Source: Phycisphaera sp. (lineage in GTDB: Bacteria; Planctomycetota; Phycisphaerae; Phycisphaerales; UBA1924). Taken from it: a DNA stretch of 64,000 nucleotides. The notes beneath the pieces are model-generated. The model saw nothing but the letters and a program-made list of their open reading frames with translations, was not told where the DNA came from and did no database searches. Position 1 is the first letter of the stretch, and each line of letters opens with the position of its first letter. A program made the translations under genes and the position numbers. This document shows, in pieces, positions 42,678-51,360 of the stretch. The stretch is from positions 3,343,205 through 3,407,204 of the forward strand of contig CP098402.1 in the NCBI GenBank assembly GCA_025916675.1. Direction: 5' to 3'.

Positions 42678-42689
42678 AAGGAGTATTCC

Positions 42690-43073
42690 ATGTCCGACCT
42701 CAACACCAAGCACAACCGCGTCGTCTGGTTCGACCTTCCCGTGGTCGACCTCGATCGCTCGATCGAGTTCTACTCGGGGGTGCTGGCCATCAAGGTCGGC
42801 CGCGAGTCGTTCGATGGGTTCGAGTTTGCCGTGTTTGAGCACGACGAGGGCAATGGCGGCTGCCTGGTGCCCGACGCCGGCACCGTGTGCGAGAAGGGCG
42901 CGCTGATCTACCTCAACGTCGACGGCCGGATTCGCGACGCGGTGGTCAAGGTGCCGACATTGGGTGGGACGGTCAAGCAGGACGTCCACGCGATCGGGCC
43001 GCACGGCTACCGGGCGATCGTCCACGACAGCGAGGGTAACCGTGTGGCGTTGCATTCGCAGAGCGACGCGTAA
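42690..43073 (+). CDS. VOC-family (glyoxalase/bleomycin resistance-like) protein, 127 aa
   Basis: A single vicinal-oxygen-chelate unit pair: VVWFDLPVVDLDRSIEFYSG (11-30) with the typical FYxxVLxxKV pattern, and HAIGPHGYRAIVHDSEGNRV (about 100-119) with the terminal DxEGNxxxLHS. Such small members act as isomerases, dioxygenases or drug binders, and substrate cannot be assigned. It is 12 bases downstream of acnA, with AAAGGAG before the ATG, so cotranscription with aconitase is likely. No functional link to aconitase is known to me. Confidence 0.88.
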   Translation: MSDLNTKHNRVVWFDLPVVDLDRSIEFYSGVLAIKVGRESFDGFEFAVFEHDEGNGGCLVPDAGTVCEKGALIYLNVDGRIRDAVVKVPTLGGTVKQDVHAIGPHGYRAIVHDSEGNRVALHSQSDA

Positions 43074-43090
43074 GGCCGGGAGGGCTCAAC

Positions 43091-43465
43091 ATGCGGCAGA
43101 AGCGATGGCTGGCGATTGGTGGCGTGGCGATGGTGCTGGCGACGGGGGCGGCCCTGGGGCTCGGAAACTCGTCGGCGGCCGACGACCCGGTGCGGGTGTA
43201 CCTGGTCCACGAGGCCGAGCACCCCGAGCGAGGCCAGAGCGTGACGAGCACGGGCGGGGGCATCACCGTGTTCCAGACCGCACGGGGCGCAACATGGCCG
43301 ACGCAGGTGCTGGGCTATCTCCACGACATAGAGGACGACTGGGTCATCCTCCGCAAGGCGGCCGAGGGAAACGAACGGATGGAGATCCACATCCCCCGCG
43401 AGCGTGTGCAGCTCATCGAGCACATCTCCGAGGAGAACCTGCGGATTTTGCTCACGGCCCGTTGA
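43091..43465 (+). CDS. Exported protein of unknown function, 124 aa
   Basis: An N-terminal signal or anchor (MRQKRWLAIGGVAMVLATGA) precedes a small beta-rich domain (LGYLHDIEDDWVILRKAAEG, RMEIHIPRERVQLIEHI). No family is recognised. It lies 17 bases after the VOC gene and reads in the same direction as acnA, so it ends a possible three-gene transcript. The 159-base gap before the next dockerin gene contains A/T-rich sequence (AAAAAATTATCTGG), where a new promoter could begin. Confidence 0.75.
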   Translation: MRQKRWLAIGGVAMVLATGAALGLGNSSAADDPVRVYLVHEAEHPERGQSVTSTGGGITVFQTARGATWPTQVLGYLHDIEDDWVILRKAAEGNERMEIHIPRERVQLIEHISEENLRILLTAR

Positions 43466-43624
43466 GACCCAGTCGCATCGCAAGCGTCGGCATTTACGCA
43501 CGAACACAAAAAATTATCTGGAAGTTGCGTGACTCAGTTGGTTCTGTTCCGCTTTCTGACTCAGCCCCAGCCCGCGTTGTCCAGCGTGAGGTCCGACGCG
43601 CTGGGGCACGGAGGAACAGAACCG

Positions 43625-45481
43625 ATGAAACCGATCCATGTATGTGCTCTTTCTGCCGCGTCGCTCCTGGCGACCGCTGGCCTCGCTTGCGCGCAGTCCG
43701 CTCTCGTTTGGGAGAACGAGAGCGCCGCGTCGGCTACCGATATCGCCGAAGACGCCTGTAATGCACTCGGGCTTTCCGTGACGCTGATCGACGGGAACCT
43801 GCAAGCCGACTTCCGTACCCAGCTCGCCGCCGGTGGGTGGGATGTCGTGGTCGTCAACAATCCCCTGAATCTGTTCGATGCCGACACCATCACCGCGATG
43901 CGTGACTGGGTGAACGGCGGCGGTCGCCTGCATTGCTCCTACTGGAACGGCGACGACCTGCTGAGCGGCGACATCTTCGGCTTCAGCGGCGCAATCGACT
44001 ACTTCGCGCCCAAGGGCAAGGTCGATATCGGTGATTCGTCCTGGGGTGGCACCGGCAACCTCTTCCCCGATGCGGCCGATCCGTACTACGCCGACAACGG
44101 CGACGACCTGACGCTGAACACCGGCTACCGGTCGGGCCTCAGCAGCACGGGTGGCGCGATCGCCACGTCGGTCGGCGGGCGGACCATCTACAACGCCTGG
44201 GACTACCGCTCGATGACCAACCAGGCCCGTACGCAGGCGGGCATCCGCGCCCAGATCCGCTACCTGCTCGGCATCGGCAGTGGCGTGCTGGTGTACACCG
44301 AGGCCCGCGACGACGCGCAGTGGGATGTCGATGCCGCCGATGCCGCCTTTGGTACCGCCCGGTACCGCTTGATCGATAGCGACACTGCCGCGCTCAACGC
44401 GGCGGTCGCCAGCGGTCGGTACGACTGCATCGTGATCCACCAACCGGCGAACAGCTTCGCCGCCGGTTTCGAGGGCATTGTCGATGCGGCGGTGGATGAC
44501 GGCGCGAAGGTCCACTTCTCGTATTGGAACCTGGACGCCTCGCCATCCCTGCAGACGACCTTCGACGTCGCCAGCACGGTCGACTTCTTCGCGCCCAAGC
44601 CCGTCCACAACAACACCGGGCACCCCTCGTGGAGCGTGGCGACCAGCCCGGTCACCGTCGCGGGCGACGAATGGAACGACAACGGCGACGATATGACCGC
44701 CTCGCCCGGTGCCCAGGTTGTCTCGCGATTCACCACCGTGTTCGGCCCCGGTGCGACGATCATCGGTGGCCGCGGCCAGCGCACGCTCATCAACGGCTTC
44801 GAGTACGAATCGATGACCGCTACGGAGGTGGCCGACCTGCTCGAAGCCCAGATGGTGTGGCTGTGCAACCCCGGCTGCATCCAGTTCGAGGATCGTGCCG
44901 CGGCCGAGGCCATTACCAACCAGTACGCCGGCGTGCGATTCAGCACCACGGGCGGCGGGCCGGCTTCGATCTCCGATTTTGTCTCGTTCTTCGGCACCCT
45001 GTCGGTCGTGAACGCGACGGCTGGGGGAACCTCGGGCGACCGCGAACTGACGCTCAGCATGCGGTTCAATCCCTCGATCGACTCGATCGAGTTCGACTTC
45101 AACAGCGCGGGCACGCCCGCGCCAGGGTTCGAGTTCCCAATCCGCTTCTACCGCGGTGCGGCCCTGGTTCGCACCGAAGGGTTGGCATCGACCGGCAACG
45201 ACTGGGCCCGGAACCTTCGCTTCGATGGCCTGTCCGGCGTGACGCGTATCGAGATCGATTCGTTCGCCGACACATGGATCTACAGCATCGACAACATCTG
45301 CTTCGATACCGCCTGCCGGGCCGACATCGATGGCGATGGCGTGCTGACGATCTTCGACTTCCTCGCGTTCCAGAACGCCTTCGACTCGGGCGACCTGCTC
45401 GCCGACTTCGATGGTGACGGCGTGCTGACGCTGTTCGACTTCCTGGCGTTCCAGAACGAGTTCGACGCCGGCTGCCCGTAA
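43625..45481 (+). CDS. Secreted tandem glutamine-amidotransferase-like protein with GC-type dockerin, 618 aa
   Basis: A signal peptide (MKPIHVCALSAASLLATAGL) follows GGAGG about 10 bases upstream of the ATG. Two tandem domains of about 200 residues each share the pattern SALVWENESAASATDIAEDA ... WDVVVVNNP ... GGRLHCSYWNGD ... IDYFAPK and VLVYTEARDDAQWDVD ... YDCIVIHQP ... KVHFSYWNLD ... VDFFAPK. This resembles ThuA/class I glutamine-amidotransferase-like folds without an obvious catalytic Cys. A beta-sandwich-like domain follows (about 445-560), then Cys and two DxDGDGVLT-[IL]-FDFLAFQN repeats with terminal GCP. Likely an exported surface protein of unknown activity. Two strong hairpins follow the stop. 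Confidence 0.85.
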   Translation: MKPIHVCALSAASLLATAGLACAQSALVWENESAASATDIAEDACNALGLSVTLIDGNLQADFRTQLAAGGWDVVVVNNPLNLFDADTITAMRDWVNGGGRLHCSYWNGDDLLSGDIFGFSGAIDYFAPKGKVDIGDSSWGGTGNLFPDAADPYYADNGDDLTLNTGYRSGLSSTGGAIATSVGGRTIYNAWDYRSMTNQARTQAGIRAQIRYLLGIGSGVLVYTEARDDAQWDVDAADAAFGTARYRLIDSDTAALNAAVASGRYDCIVIHQPANSFAAGFEGIVDAAVDDGAKVHFSYWNLDASPSLQTTFDVASTVDFFAPKPVHNNTGHPSWSVATSPVTVAGDEWNDNGDDMTASPGAQVVSRFTTVFGPGATIIGGRGQRTLINGFEYESMTATEVADLLEAQMVWLCNPGCIQFEDRAAAEAITNQYAGVRFSTTGGGPASISDFVSFFGTLSVVNATAGGTSGDRELTLSMRFNPSIDSIEFDFNSAGTPAPGFEFPIRFYRGAALVRTEGLASTGNDWARNLRFDGLSGVTRIEIDSFADTWIYSIDNICFDTACRADIDGDGVLTIFDFLAFQNAFDSGDLLADFDGDGVLTLFDFLAFQNEFDAGCP

Positions 45482-45504
45482 GGAAGATTGGTGAACCCTA
45501 ATAA

Positions 45505-45560
45505 CCGTCGCGTTGCGACGGAATGCCTGCCCCCGCGAGGTGAACTCGCGGGGGCTTTCG
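45505..45560 (+). terminator. Double hairpin terminator after the dockerin gene
   Basis: A small stem CCGTCGC/GCGACGG (45505-45521) is followed by a strong stem GCCCCCGCGAG/CTCGCGGGGGC (45529-45555) with a 5-base loop and then TTTCGT. It lies between convergent genes, so it probably stops transcription from the plus strand, and the larger stem may work both ways. Confidence 0.8.
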
Positions 45561-45568
45561 TAATTCCA

Positions 45569-46315
45569 TCAGGACTTCTGGAACATCGCCGACAGCCGCT
45601 CGCGGGCCTCGGGCGTGGCGAGCACCGAGGCGCTCAGGTCCGCGCCCCGGGCCGCGAGCGTGCCGTCGCCCGAGCCATCGATCTCGGTCAGGAGTTGCTT
45701 CGTCGCGGCGATCGCGTTCGCGCCGCCGGAGGCAAGGCGCTGGGTAATGGTGTCGCACAGCGCATCCAGGTCTTCTCGCGAGTCGGCCAGATCGTCGACG
45801 ATACCGACCGCGTGGGCGCGTGTGCCGCTCATCAGCCCGCCTCGCAGCAGGATGTTCCGTGCCGGGCCCGCGCCGATTTTCCTGACAAGCAGTGGGGCGA
45901 CGACCGCGGGGCACACGCCCAGGTCGACCTCGGGGAAGCCGAGCTTTGCGTCGGCGTGGCTGAGCACGATGTCGCACGCGCACGCCAGCCCGCAGCCGCC
46001 ACCGATGGCCGCCCCGTTGACCTTGGCGACGACGACCATCGGCAGGTTGCGCAGCCGCGTGGTGAGCTTGGCAATGCTGTGGAGCAGCTTGGGCGGGGCG
46101 TGCTCGTCGCCCAGCACGCTCTTGAGGTCCATGCCCGCGCAGAAGCTCTTGCCGGCGCCAGTCAGTACCAGCACGTGCGGCCCCTCGGGGAGCCCATCGA
46201 GCGCCGCGTGCATCGCGTCGAGCAGCGGCAGCGACATGGCGTTGCGCGCGTCGGGGCGGTACATCGTGAGCGTCGCCATCGAATCGGTTGTTTCGAGTGT
46301 TGCGTAGTCGGTCAT
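45569..46315 (-). CDS. Enoyl-CoA hydratase/isomerase family protein, 248 aa
   Basis: The crotonase fold is clear: SMATLTMYRPDARNAMSLPL at the N-terminus, VLVLTGAGKSFCAGMDLKSV (oxyanion-hole segment), and VAKVNGAAIGGGCGLACACD (second oxyanion and catalytic helix), with FPEVDLGVCPAVVAPLLVRK. These enzymes hydrate 2-enoyl-CoA thioesters in fatty-acid or amino-acid breakdown. It follows a second hydratase gene by 4 bases and HMG-CoA lyase further upstream, suggesting methylglutaconyl-CoA hydration in leucine breakdown. Only one Glu of the usual pair is evident, so an isomerase is also possible. Confidence 0.88.
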   Translation of the reverse strand: MTDYATLETTDSMATLTMYRPDARNAMSLPLLDAMHAALDGLPEGPHVLVLTGAGKSFCAGMDLKSVLGDEHAPPKLLHSIAKLTTRLRNLPMVVVAKVNGAAIGGGCGLACACDIVLSHADAKLGFPEVDLGVCPAVVAPLLVRKIGAGPARNILLRGGLMSGTRAHAVGIVDDLADSREDLDALCDTITQRLASGGANAIAATKQLLTEIDGSGDGTLAARGADLSASVLATPEARERLSAMFQKS

Positions 46316-46319
46316 GGGC

Positions 46320-47036
46320 CTACTTCTTCTGGAGGGCTGCGGCGAGGAGAGTGTGGGATTCGTCGTTGCCCACGAGCGAGAGCGAGGTGTCCAGCCCGCG
46401 CTGCGCATCGGCGGGCGAGAGCTCGTTGAGCCATTGCTTGGTGGCGGTCAGCGCGTGTGGCGGCTTGGCGGCGAGCTGCTCGGCCAGCTCCATGGCGCGA
46501 GCGGCCGGCTCGTCGGAGAGTTCGTGGACCAACCCCATCGTGTGCGCGCGGCGGCCGTCGATGAGCCCCGGATCGAGCATGAGCCGCCGGCCCTGGCCAT
46601 CGGGGATCGCTCGCAAGAATGGGGCGCTCACCGCGGGCGAGATGCCAAGACGCGTAACCGGGTATCCCAGCTTGGCATCGGGGTGGGCGAAGACAATATC
46701 ACCGCCACCCAAGAGCGCGCAGCCGCCGGCGATGGCCGCACCCTGCACACCGAGGACCACCGGGCAGGGAAGTGCCCGCATTCCAACGATGCACTGAGAC
46801 AGGCCCGAAAGCAGCGACCGCAGGTTCTCGTCGCCGCGCTCGCCCACGCACAGGTCCAGATCGAAGCCGGCGCAGAAGGCCTTGCCCTCGCCCAGCAGCA
46901 GCAGCGCGTGCGCATCGCTCGCGTTCTCGATGTGCGTGGCGAGGTCATCCAGCATCGCTGGCGTGAGGGCATTGCGCCGCTCGGGGCGAGAGAGAATCAG
47001 CCGCTCGACATCGCCGATGCGTTCCCGTGCGATCAT
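46320..47036 (-). CDS. Second enoyl-CoA hydratase/isomerase family protein, 238 aa
   Basis: A second, diverged crotonase: DVERLILSRPERRNALTPAM, ALLLLGEGKAFCAGFDLDLC, VLGVQGAAIAGGCALLGGGD and YPVTRLGISPAVSAPFLRAI keep the fold. It is translationally coupled with HMG-CoA lyase (ATGA overlap at 47033-47036) and followed 4 bases later by the other hydratase, so all three form one operon. The upstream in-frame extension to 47342 is antisense to nothing useful and lacks the family start, so MIARERIGDVE is preferred. Its exact substrate is unknown. Confidence 0.87.
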   Translation of the reverse strand: MIARERIGDVERLILSRPERRNALTPAMLDDLATHIENASDAHALLLLGEGKAFCAGFDLDLCVGERGDENLRSLLSGLSQCIVGMRALPCPVVLGVQGAAIAGGCALLGGGDIVFAHPDAKLGYPVTRLGISPAVSAPFLRAIPDGQGRRLMLDPGLIDGRRAHTMGLVHELSDEPAARAMELAEQLAAKPPHALTATKQWLNELSPADAQRGLDTSLSLVGNDESHTLLAAALQKK

Positions 47037-48022
47037 GCCGGGGCTCCCGCGCGGGCTCGTGCGACGAGATCGCCGGCCAGGACGCGTGCGATGTTGAGGG
47101 CCGCATGATCGACGCCGGTCTCGTAGCCCGCGTCCTCGACGGTCTGGACCAGCGTGCTCGTGGCGATGTTGCCCGGTGCTCGTTTGCCGGGTGTCGAGGC
47201 ATAGGGGCATCCGCCCAGGCCGCCGACGGCACCATCGAAGGAACGCACCCCCGCTTCGAGCCCCGCGCGCACGCAGTCGGCGGCGCGGTTGAACGTGTCG
47301 TGCAGGTGGAGGTTCACGTTGGTCGAAGGATCGATCCACCATGTCGGTGTCGCATCCTTAATGGCCTCGAGGACGAGCCCGATCTTGCCCGGCGTCGCAA
47401 CGCCGATGGTGTCGCTCGGCGATACCTCGAGGTGCTCGCGCAACCATCGATCGTCCTCGACACCAAAGATCAACGATGCGAGCCGGAGCGTCGAGACCAC
47501 GTTTGCCGGCCTGATGTCTCCCTCGAACGGGCAGCCGAACGCGCACGAAACATACAAGCGCAGCGTAAGCTCGTGTTCCTTCGCGGCTGCCACGACCGGC
47601 CCCATCCGCGTGATGCTCTCCTCGATGCTCGCGTTCGTGTTCTTCTGGCTGAACGTCTCGCTGGCGGCGGTGAACAGGCACACCTTGTCGATCGCGCGGC
47701 GGCCGGTCGCCCTGACCGCCTTCTCGTTGGCGTCGAGCAGGCGGTCCATGCCCCGCTGGTTGGGCACCAGTGCGCTGAACGTGGTGGTCTCGGGCAGGTC
47801 GCCCGTGAGCGAATCGAGCAGTTCCGCGGCATCACCGAGTTGGGGAATCCACTTCGGGCTCACGAAGCTGGTCAGCTCGATCTCGGGGGTACCCGTTGCG
47901 ATCAAAGAGCGAACAAGTTCGGCCTTGTCGGCCGTGGGTACCCTGCCAGGCTCGTTCTGCAGGCCATCACGGGGGCCAACCTCGACGATGCGGACATGCT
48001 TTGTGGGGGTCGGCGGGGCCAT
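47033..48022 (-). CDS. Hydroxymethylglutaryl-CoA lyase, 329 aa
   Basis: The lyase cleaves HMG-CoA to acetyl-CoA and acetoacetate, the last step of leucine breakdown. The HMGL/DRE-TIM barrel signature is VEVGPRDGLQNEPGRV (13-28), with EIELTSFVSPKWIPQLGDA, LRLYVSCAFGCPFEG, DTIGVATPG, NLHLHDTFNRA (metal-binding His) and the mobile-loop Cys in VGGLGGCPYA. Length is normal. It leads a three-gene operon with two enoyl-CoA hydratases. No acyl-CoA dehydrogenase or carboxylase of the pathway is in the window. Confidence 0.93.
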   Translation of the reverse strand: MAPPTPTKHVRIVEVGPRDGLQNEPGRVPTADKAELVRSLIATGTPEIELTSFVSPKWIPQLGDAAELLDSLTGDLPETTTFSALVPNQRGMDRLLDANEKAVRATGRRAIDKVCLFTAASETFSQKNTNASIEESITRMGPVVAAAKEHELTLRLYVSCAFGCPFEGDIRPANVVSTLRLASLIFGVEDDRWLREHLEVSPSDTIGVATPGKIGLVLEAIKDATPTWWIDPSTNVNLHLHDTFNRAADCVRAGLEAGVRSFDGAVGGLGGCPYASTPGKRAPGNIATSTLVQTVEDAGYETGVDHAALNIARVLAGDLVARARAGAPA

Positions 48023-48184
48023 GGGGGCATCATAAACACCGGGCGACCTTCTGCAAGCCCCGGGAACAAGCCGGGCGCTAGCGTTGTTTCACACAGCGTG
48101 GTGACCCGACACCCGGGCCGCTATCGATCCAGCAGACATCCGCCTGCCACGAACTCGGTGGGCCCAGCGTGGAGGAATCGAACC

Positions 48185-48889
48185 ATGGCATGCTCGTTTT
48201 ACAAGTGTGGAGTCACCGGTGCCCTGGCCCTCGGCATGGCAGCGGCCCTTGCCGTGTCGGCCGGCATGGCCAACGGCCAGAACGGCGGCGATCAGCAAGT
48301 CCAGGAGCAGCAGGAACGCTTCACGCTCGACACCGTGCTGACGCGTGACCTTACCTATGCCTCGGGTTCGAGCGAGCGCGACGACAAGGCGTGGGAGAAG
48401 ATCCAGAGCCAGCTCGGCAAGCCCGCTCCCAAGTTCAGCGTTGGCGAGTGGAAGAGCCTCAACAGCGAGATGAAGGGCGGCTCGATCGAGTCGATGCGCG
48501 GCGAGATCGTCGTGATCGACTTCTGGGGCACCTGGTGCCCGCCCTGCCGGGCCGCGATGCCCCACAACACCGAGATGGCCGAGAAGTACGCCGACAAGCA
48601 GGTCCGCGTCGTGGGCATCTGCAACACCAACAAGTCCGAGTCCATGATGGAGACGGCCGAGAAGCACAACGGCCACTTTGCCATGGCCGCCGACCAAGAC
48701 GACAAAACCAAGGAAGCCTACGGCGTGCAATGGTGGCCCTATTACGTCGTCGTTGATCGCGACGGCATCGTGCGTGCCGCCGGCGTGAAGAGCGACAACA
48801 TCTCGAAGATCGTCGACCGCCTGCTCGTGCTCCAGCCCCCGAAGGATAAGGACGAGACCGAGATGGCGCCGCGTCGCCGCAGCCGCTGA
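48185..48889 (+). CDS. TlpA-like exported thioredoxin, 234 aa
   Basis: A signal peptide (MACSFYKCGVTGALALGMAA) is followed by a Gln-rich linker and a thioredoxin fold: GKPAPKFSVGEWKSLNSEMK, IVVIDFWGTWCPPCRAAMPH with the redox pair WCPPC (about 118-122), VVGICNTNKSESMMETAEKH, and the cis-Pro region VQWWPYYVVVDRDGIV. Proteins of this TlpA/ResA family reduce or isomerise disulphides outside the cytoplasm. GGAGGAATC precedes the ATG. The tail (PRRRSR) is basic. A strong hairpin follows. With many Cys-bearing dockerin modules secreted here, it could serve them, but that is inference. Confidence 0.9.
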   Translation: MACSFYKCGVTGALALGMAAALAVSAGMANGQNGGDQQVQEQQERFTLDTVLTRDLTYASGSSERDDKAWEKIQSQLGKPAPKFSVGEWKSLNSEMKGGSIESMRGEIVVIDFWGTWCPPCRAAMPHNTEMAEKYADKQVRVVGICNTNKSESMMETAEKHNGHFAMAADQDDKTKEAYGVQWWPYYVVVDRDGIVRAAGVKSDNISKIVDRLLVLQPPKDKDETEMAPRRRSR

Positions 48890-48917
48890 TCGACCGATTC
48901 CTCGGATTCTGAACCAT

Positions 48918-48961
48918 CCGCCCGCGCGGTGCCCAATGGCGCTGTGCGGGCGGTGTCGTTT
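48918..48961. terminator. Hairpin terminator between convergent genes
   Basis: Stem CCGCCCGC (48918-48925) pairs with GCGGGCGG (48946-48953), followed by TGTCGTTT. It lies between the stop of the thioredoxin gene and the stop of the minus-strand glycosyltransferase-like gene. It probably serves mainly the plus-strand gene. Confidence 0.65.
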
Positions 48962-48965
48962 GGAA

Positions 48966-49997
48966 TCAGATCGTCGTCGGGGCGGCGTCCATCGCCGCGA
49001 GGAGGGCGCGCGACATCTCGATGGCCACGGGCGCGTGCACGCCGTGCACACCGGGTGTGGCGATGCCGGCTTCCAAGTCCGGGTGGCCCTCGGTCAATCG
49101 TGCGGGATCGGCCACGACGGGCACGCCCATCGCCAGCGCATAGGCCACCAGGCCCGGGCTGGCGTGCTGGTGCGGTTGCGGCCCGTAGACGGCGAGCGCC
49201 GCGTGCGATCGCGCGAGCCGCTGGGGCAGGCCGCCGGCATCGAAGGCCACGGTCATGTTCGCAGCCGCGGGCAGCCGGGCGACACGCCGGGCGCCCGCGC
49301 AGCCGGCGGGCAGGATGAGGGTGGTGGGCCCCGAGGCCGCGGCCGCCAGCACCGCCCCGCGCCAGGCGAGGGTGGCCAGTCCCGAGGCCGCGGGGTCGGC
49401 CAGAAGCGCGATGCGCACGGTGCGGGGATCATCGGAGTCGGAAGCCCCGCCGAGCGGCAGCCGCGCCGGTGCGAGGGCGGCGTGGAACACCCGATCGGCC
49501 AGGCTTCCCAGCGCGCCGGCGTCGGCACGCTCACCGCGCAAGAGTTCGAGCTTCGATGACTCGGGGTCGGGCCGGTGTGGGTCGGCTTCGAGCAACGGCG
49601 CCAGGTCACCCCGCCCGGGGCCGAACCCCGTGAGCCGGGCGACGCGAGCCGCAAAGGCGCTCCACGCGATGCACGCGTCGAACCGCACGCCGCAGTTCCG
49701 CACGACCTTGCGCAGCCCGTTCGCCGTGGCGTGGGGTGTGCCGAACGGGACGGGCACACGGGCGACCGGGTCGGCACCCAACGCGGCGGCCCGGCGCTGC
49801 ACGGTCGAAGGCCCCAGCGCGACCACCGCGTGCGCACTCTCATTGGTCTCTTCGGCGTCGAGCATCGCGGCGCAAGCGAGCGCGCTCAGGTCGCCGCCGC
49901 GTTCGATCATGTCCACGGGCGCGTCGGCCTCCGGCGGGGGCATCGCCGGGTGGTCGGCCTCGACCAGGTGGAGCAATCGGTGGGGCGTTCGGGCCAT
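48966..49997 (-). CDS. Glycosyltransferase-like protein (diverged GT-B), 343 aa
   Basis: The start MARTPHRLLHLVEADHPAMP and the C-terminal block RSHAALAVYGPQPHQHASPG, VAYALAMGVPVVADPARLT resemble the donor-binding end of family 4 glycosyltransferases, where such a region precedes the phosphate-binding Glu. The remaining chain is Ala-rich and diverged, so activity is uncertain. It is the last gene of a possible minus-strand run with two lipoprotein genes (8 and 3 bases apart), but the functional link is not evident. It may act in surface glycan synthesis or be a catalytically dead relative. Confidence 0.45.
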   Translation of the reverse strand: MARTPHRLLHLVEADHPAMPPPEADAPVDMIERGGDLSALACAAMLDAEETNESAHAVVALGPSTVQRRAAALGADPVARVPVPFGTPHATANGLRKVVRNCGVRFDACIAWSAFAARVARLTGFGPGRGDLAPLLEADPHRPDPESSKLELLRGERADAGALGSLADRVFHAALAPARLPLGGASDSDDPRTVRIALLADPAASGLATLAWRGAVLAAAASGPTTLILPAGCAGARRVARLPAAANMTVAFDAGGLPQRLARSHAALAVYGPQPHQHASPGLVAYALAMGVPVVADPARLTEGHPDLEAGIATPGVHGVHAPVAIEMSRALLAAMDAAPTTI

Positions 49998-50005
49998 GCG
50001 GTCGC

Positions 50006-50650
50006 TCAGCTTCCCGCCCGGGCGCTCAGGACCTTCTCCTGGGTGTAGAACAGCTCGGCCATCGCCCGGCCGGTGTACTTGGCCAGGTCTTCCATCGCCG
50101 TGCGCTCCTCGGGGCCGCTGCTGGGCACGTAGTCCGGGCGCACACGCATGTTGACATCGAGCAAGAAACCATCGGGCGGTTCGTTGGGCCAGGCCCTCTC
50201 GTTGGCCGTCACGTCGATGACCTTCACCCGGAGCTGCGCGTTGGGTCGGTACTCGCCCGTGCGGGCGGCCAGCGAGAAGCCCTCGACGCGTGCCCAGACC
50301 ACCTGCTCGGCGCCGATGGCCTTGCCGATCTCCGCCAGGCTCATGCGCTCCTGGGCACTGTCACGCTGGAGCACGGCCATCGTGTCGCGGCTGTCGATGA
50401 CCTCCTTCACTTTGGCACCGCTGGCGAGTTGCTCCTGCACCGTGGCCAGCATGACGCGGCGGTACCCCATCGACGGCACGATGCTGTCGGGGTCGTCGAT
50501 GACCACCGCAACCGTGCGCTGGCGGTCCAGGTCGTGCTCGGCGTAGACCTTGGGCGGGCCCTGGAAGATCACGAACGCCGGGCCGAGGATGTTGCATCCC
50601 GTGGCCGAGATCGAGAGCGCGACAAGCACGAGTATGGAGGTGGTCCGCAT
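50006..50650 (-). CDS. Lipoprotein of unknown function, 214 aa
   Basis: The N-terminus MRTTSILVLVALSISATGCN is a lipoprotein signal with lipobox TGC at Cys19, so the mature protein should be lipid-attached in the envelope. The rest is alpha/beta (VAVVIDDPDSIVPSMGYRRV, SLAEIGKAIGAEQVVWARVE) with a C-terminal helix (EDLAKYTGRAMAELFYTQEK). It shares CNILG and the general layout with the next gene and ends 3 bases after it, so the two are paralogues in one operon. The pattern resembles the nucleotide-free TolB-N-like/DUF4136-type lipoproteins, but I do not assign it. Confidence 0.75.
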   Translation of the reverse strand: MRTTSILVLVALSISATGCNILGPAFVIFQGPPKVYAEHDLDRQRTVAVVIDDPDSIVPSMGYRRVMLATVQEQLASGAKVKEVIDSRDTMAVLQRDSAQERMSLAEIGKAIGAEQVVWARVEGFSLAARTGEYRPNAQLRVKVIDVTANERAWPNEPPDGFLLDVNMRVRPDYVPSSGPEERTAMEDLAKYTGRAMAELFYTQEKVLSARAGS

Positions 50651-50653
50651 CGG

Positions 50654-51316
50654 CTAGTACTCCTGGTACCCTGGGTACCGCTCCTGGTGCCGGTAGAAGA
50701 ACCACGACGACCTATTCGCAAAGCGACGCAGCAATTCGAGCGCCACCACCTGGGCGGTGAGGTCGTCGATGGTCGTGTTGGCCCGATCGGGATAGGTTAC
50801 GTTGACGTACTGCTCCAGGCGCACGTCGTCCTCGATGTAGCTGTCGGCCTCGATCACCAGCAGGTTGCCCGCGGCTTGCCCGCTCCACACGTATTGGTTG
50901 CCCGGCTCGGCCAATCGGAACTCGTCGAGTTGGATCACGATCAGCCGGTCGACGCCCAGGCGGGCAGCGACCTCGTCGTACGTGCGATCAAGCAAATCGG
51001 GCTCGTCGTAGAGCACGCGCATGATGTCCGCGGCCGGCACGACGCTCTCCGCTTCCGCGTTGGCCACGAGCCGTGCGATGACCTCGACCAGCACGGCCCC
51101 GACCACTTCCTCGCCGCCCGTCGCGTAGATGTCGTTCGAGGCGTCGACGACCACGGCGACCTTCTGGTCCTCGAGCCCGTTGTACACACCATCGACCCAG
51201 ACCTTGCCGGTGCGGCGGCGCTGCTCTTCGAGGGCGCCGGCGAAGCCCAGGATGTTGCAGCCGCCCGCGAAGGTGGCACCCAGCAATAGCACGAGGATGG
51301 CGAGGGATCGGGTCAT
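50654..51316 (-). CDS. Lipoprotein of unknown function (paralogue), 220 aa
   Basis: The signal MTRSLAILVLLLGATFAGGC has lipobox GGC at Cys20, followed by NILG as in the neighbouring gene. Body motifs are QKVAVVVDASNDIYATGGEE, VAARLGVDRLIVIQLDEFRL and the Tyr-rich tail SSWFFYRHQERYPGYQEY. Both proteins share a V-A-V-V-[IV]-D strand and a G-x-[DE]-x-[LV]-[IV]-x-[AV] strand, suggesting a common fold and perhaps a heterodimer at the outer or inner membrane. It is 44 bases downstream of the DUF2752 gene. Role unknown. Confidence 0.75.
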   Translation of the reverse strand: MTRSLAILVLLLGATFAGGCNILGFAGALEEQRRRTGKVWVDGVYNGLEDQKVAVVVDASNDIYATGGEEVVGAVLVEVIARLVANAEAESVVPAADIMRVLYDEPDLLDRTYDEVAARLGVDRLIVIQLDEFRLAEPGNQYVWSGQAAGNLLVIEADSYIEDDVRLEQYVNVTYPDRANTTIDDLTAQVVALELLRRFANRSSWFFYRHQERYPGYQEY

Positions 51317-51360
51317 CGATGCTCCGGTGGACGGAATGGGGGCTGCTCTACATTAGAGGC

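Noticed and set aside
39786-43055. 1089-codon open frame antisense to aconitase
   Set aside because: Its translation is His/Arg/Leu/Asp-rich without family features and mirrors the codon bias of acnA and the VOC gene; such antisense frames are common in GC-rich genomes.
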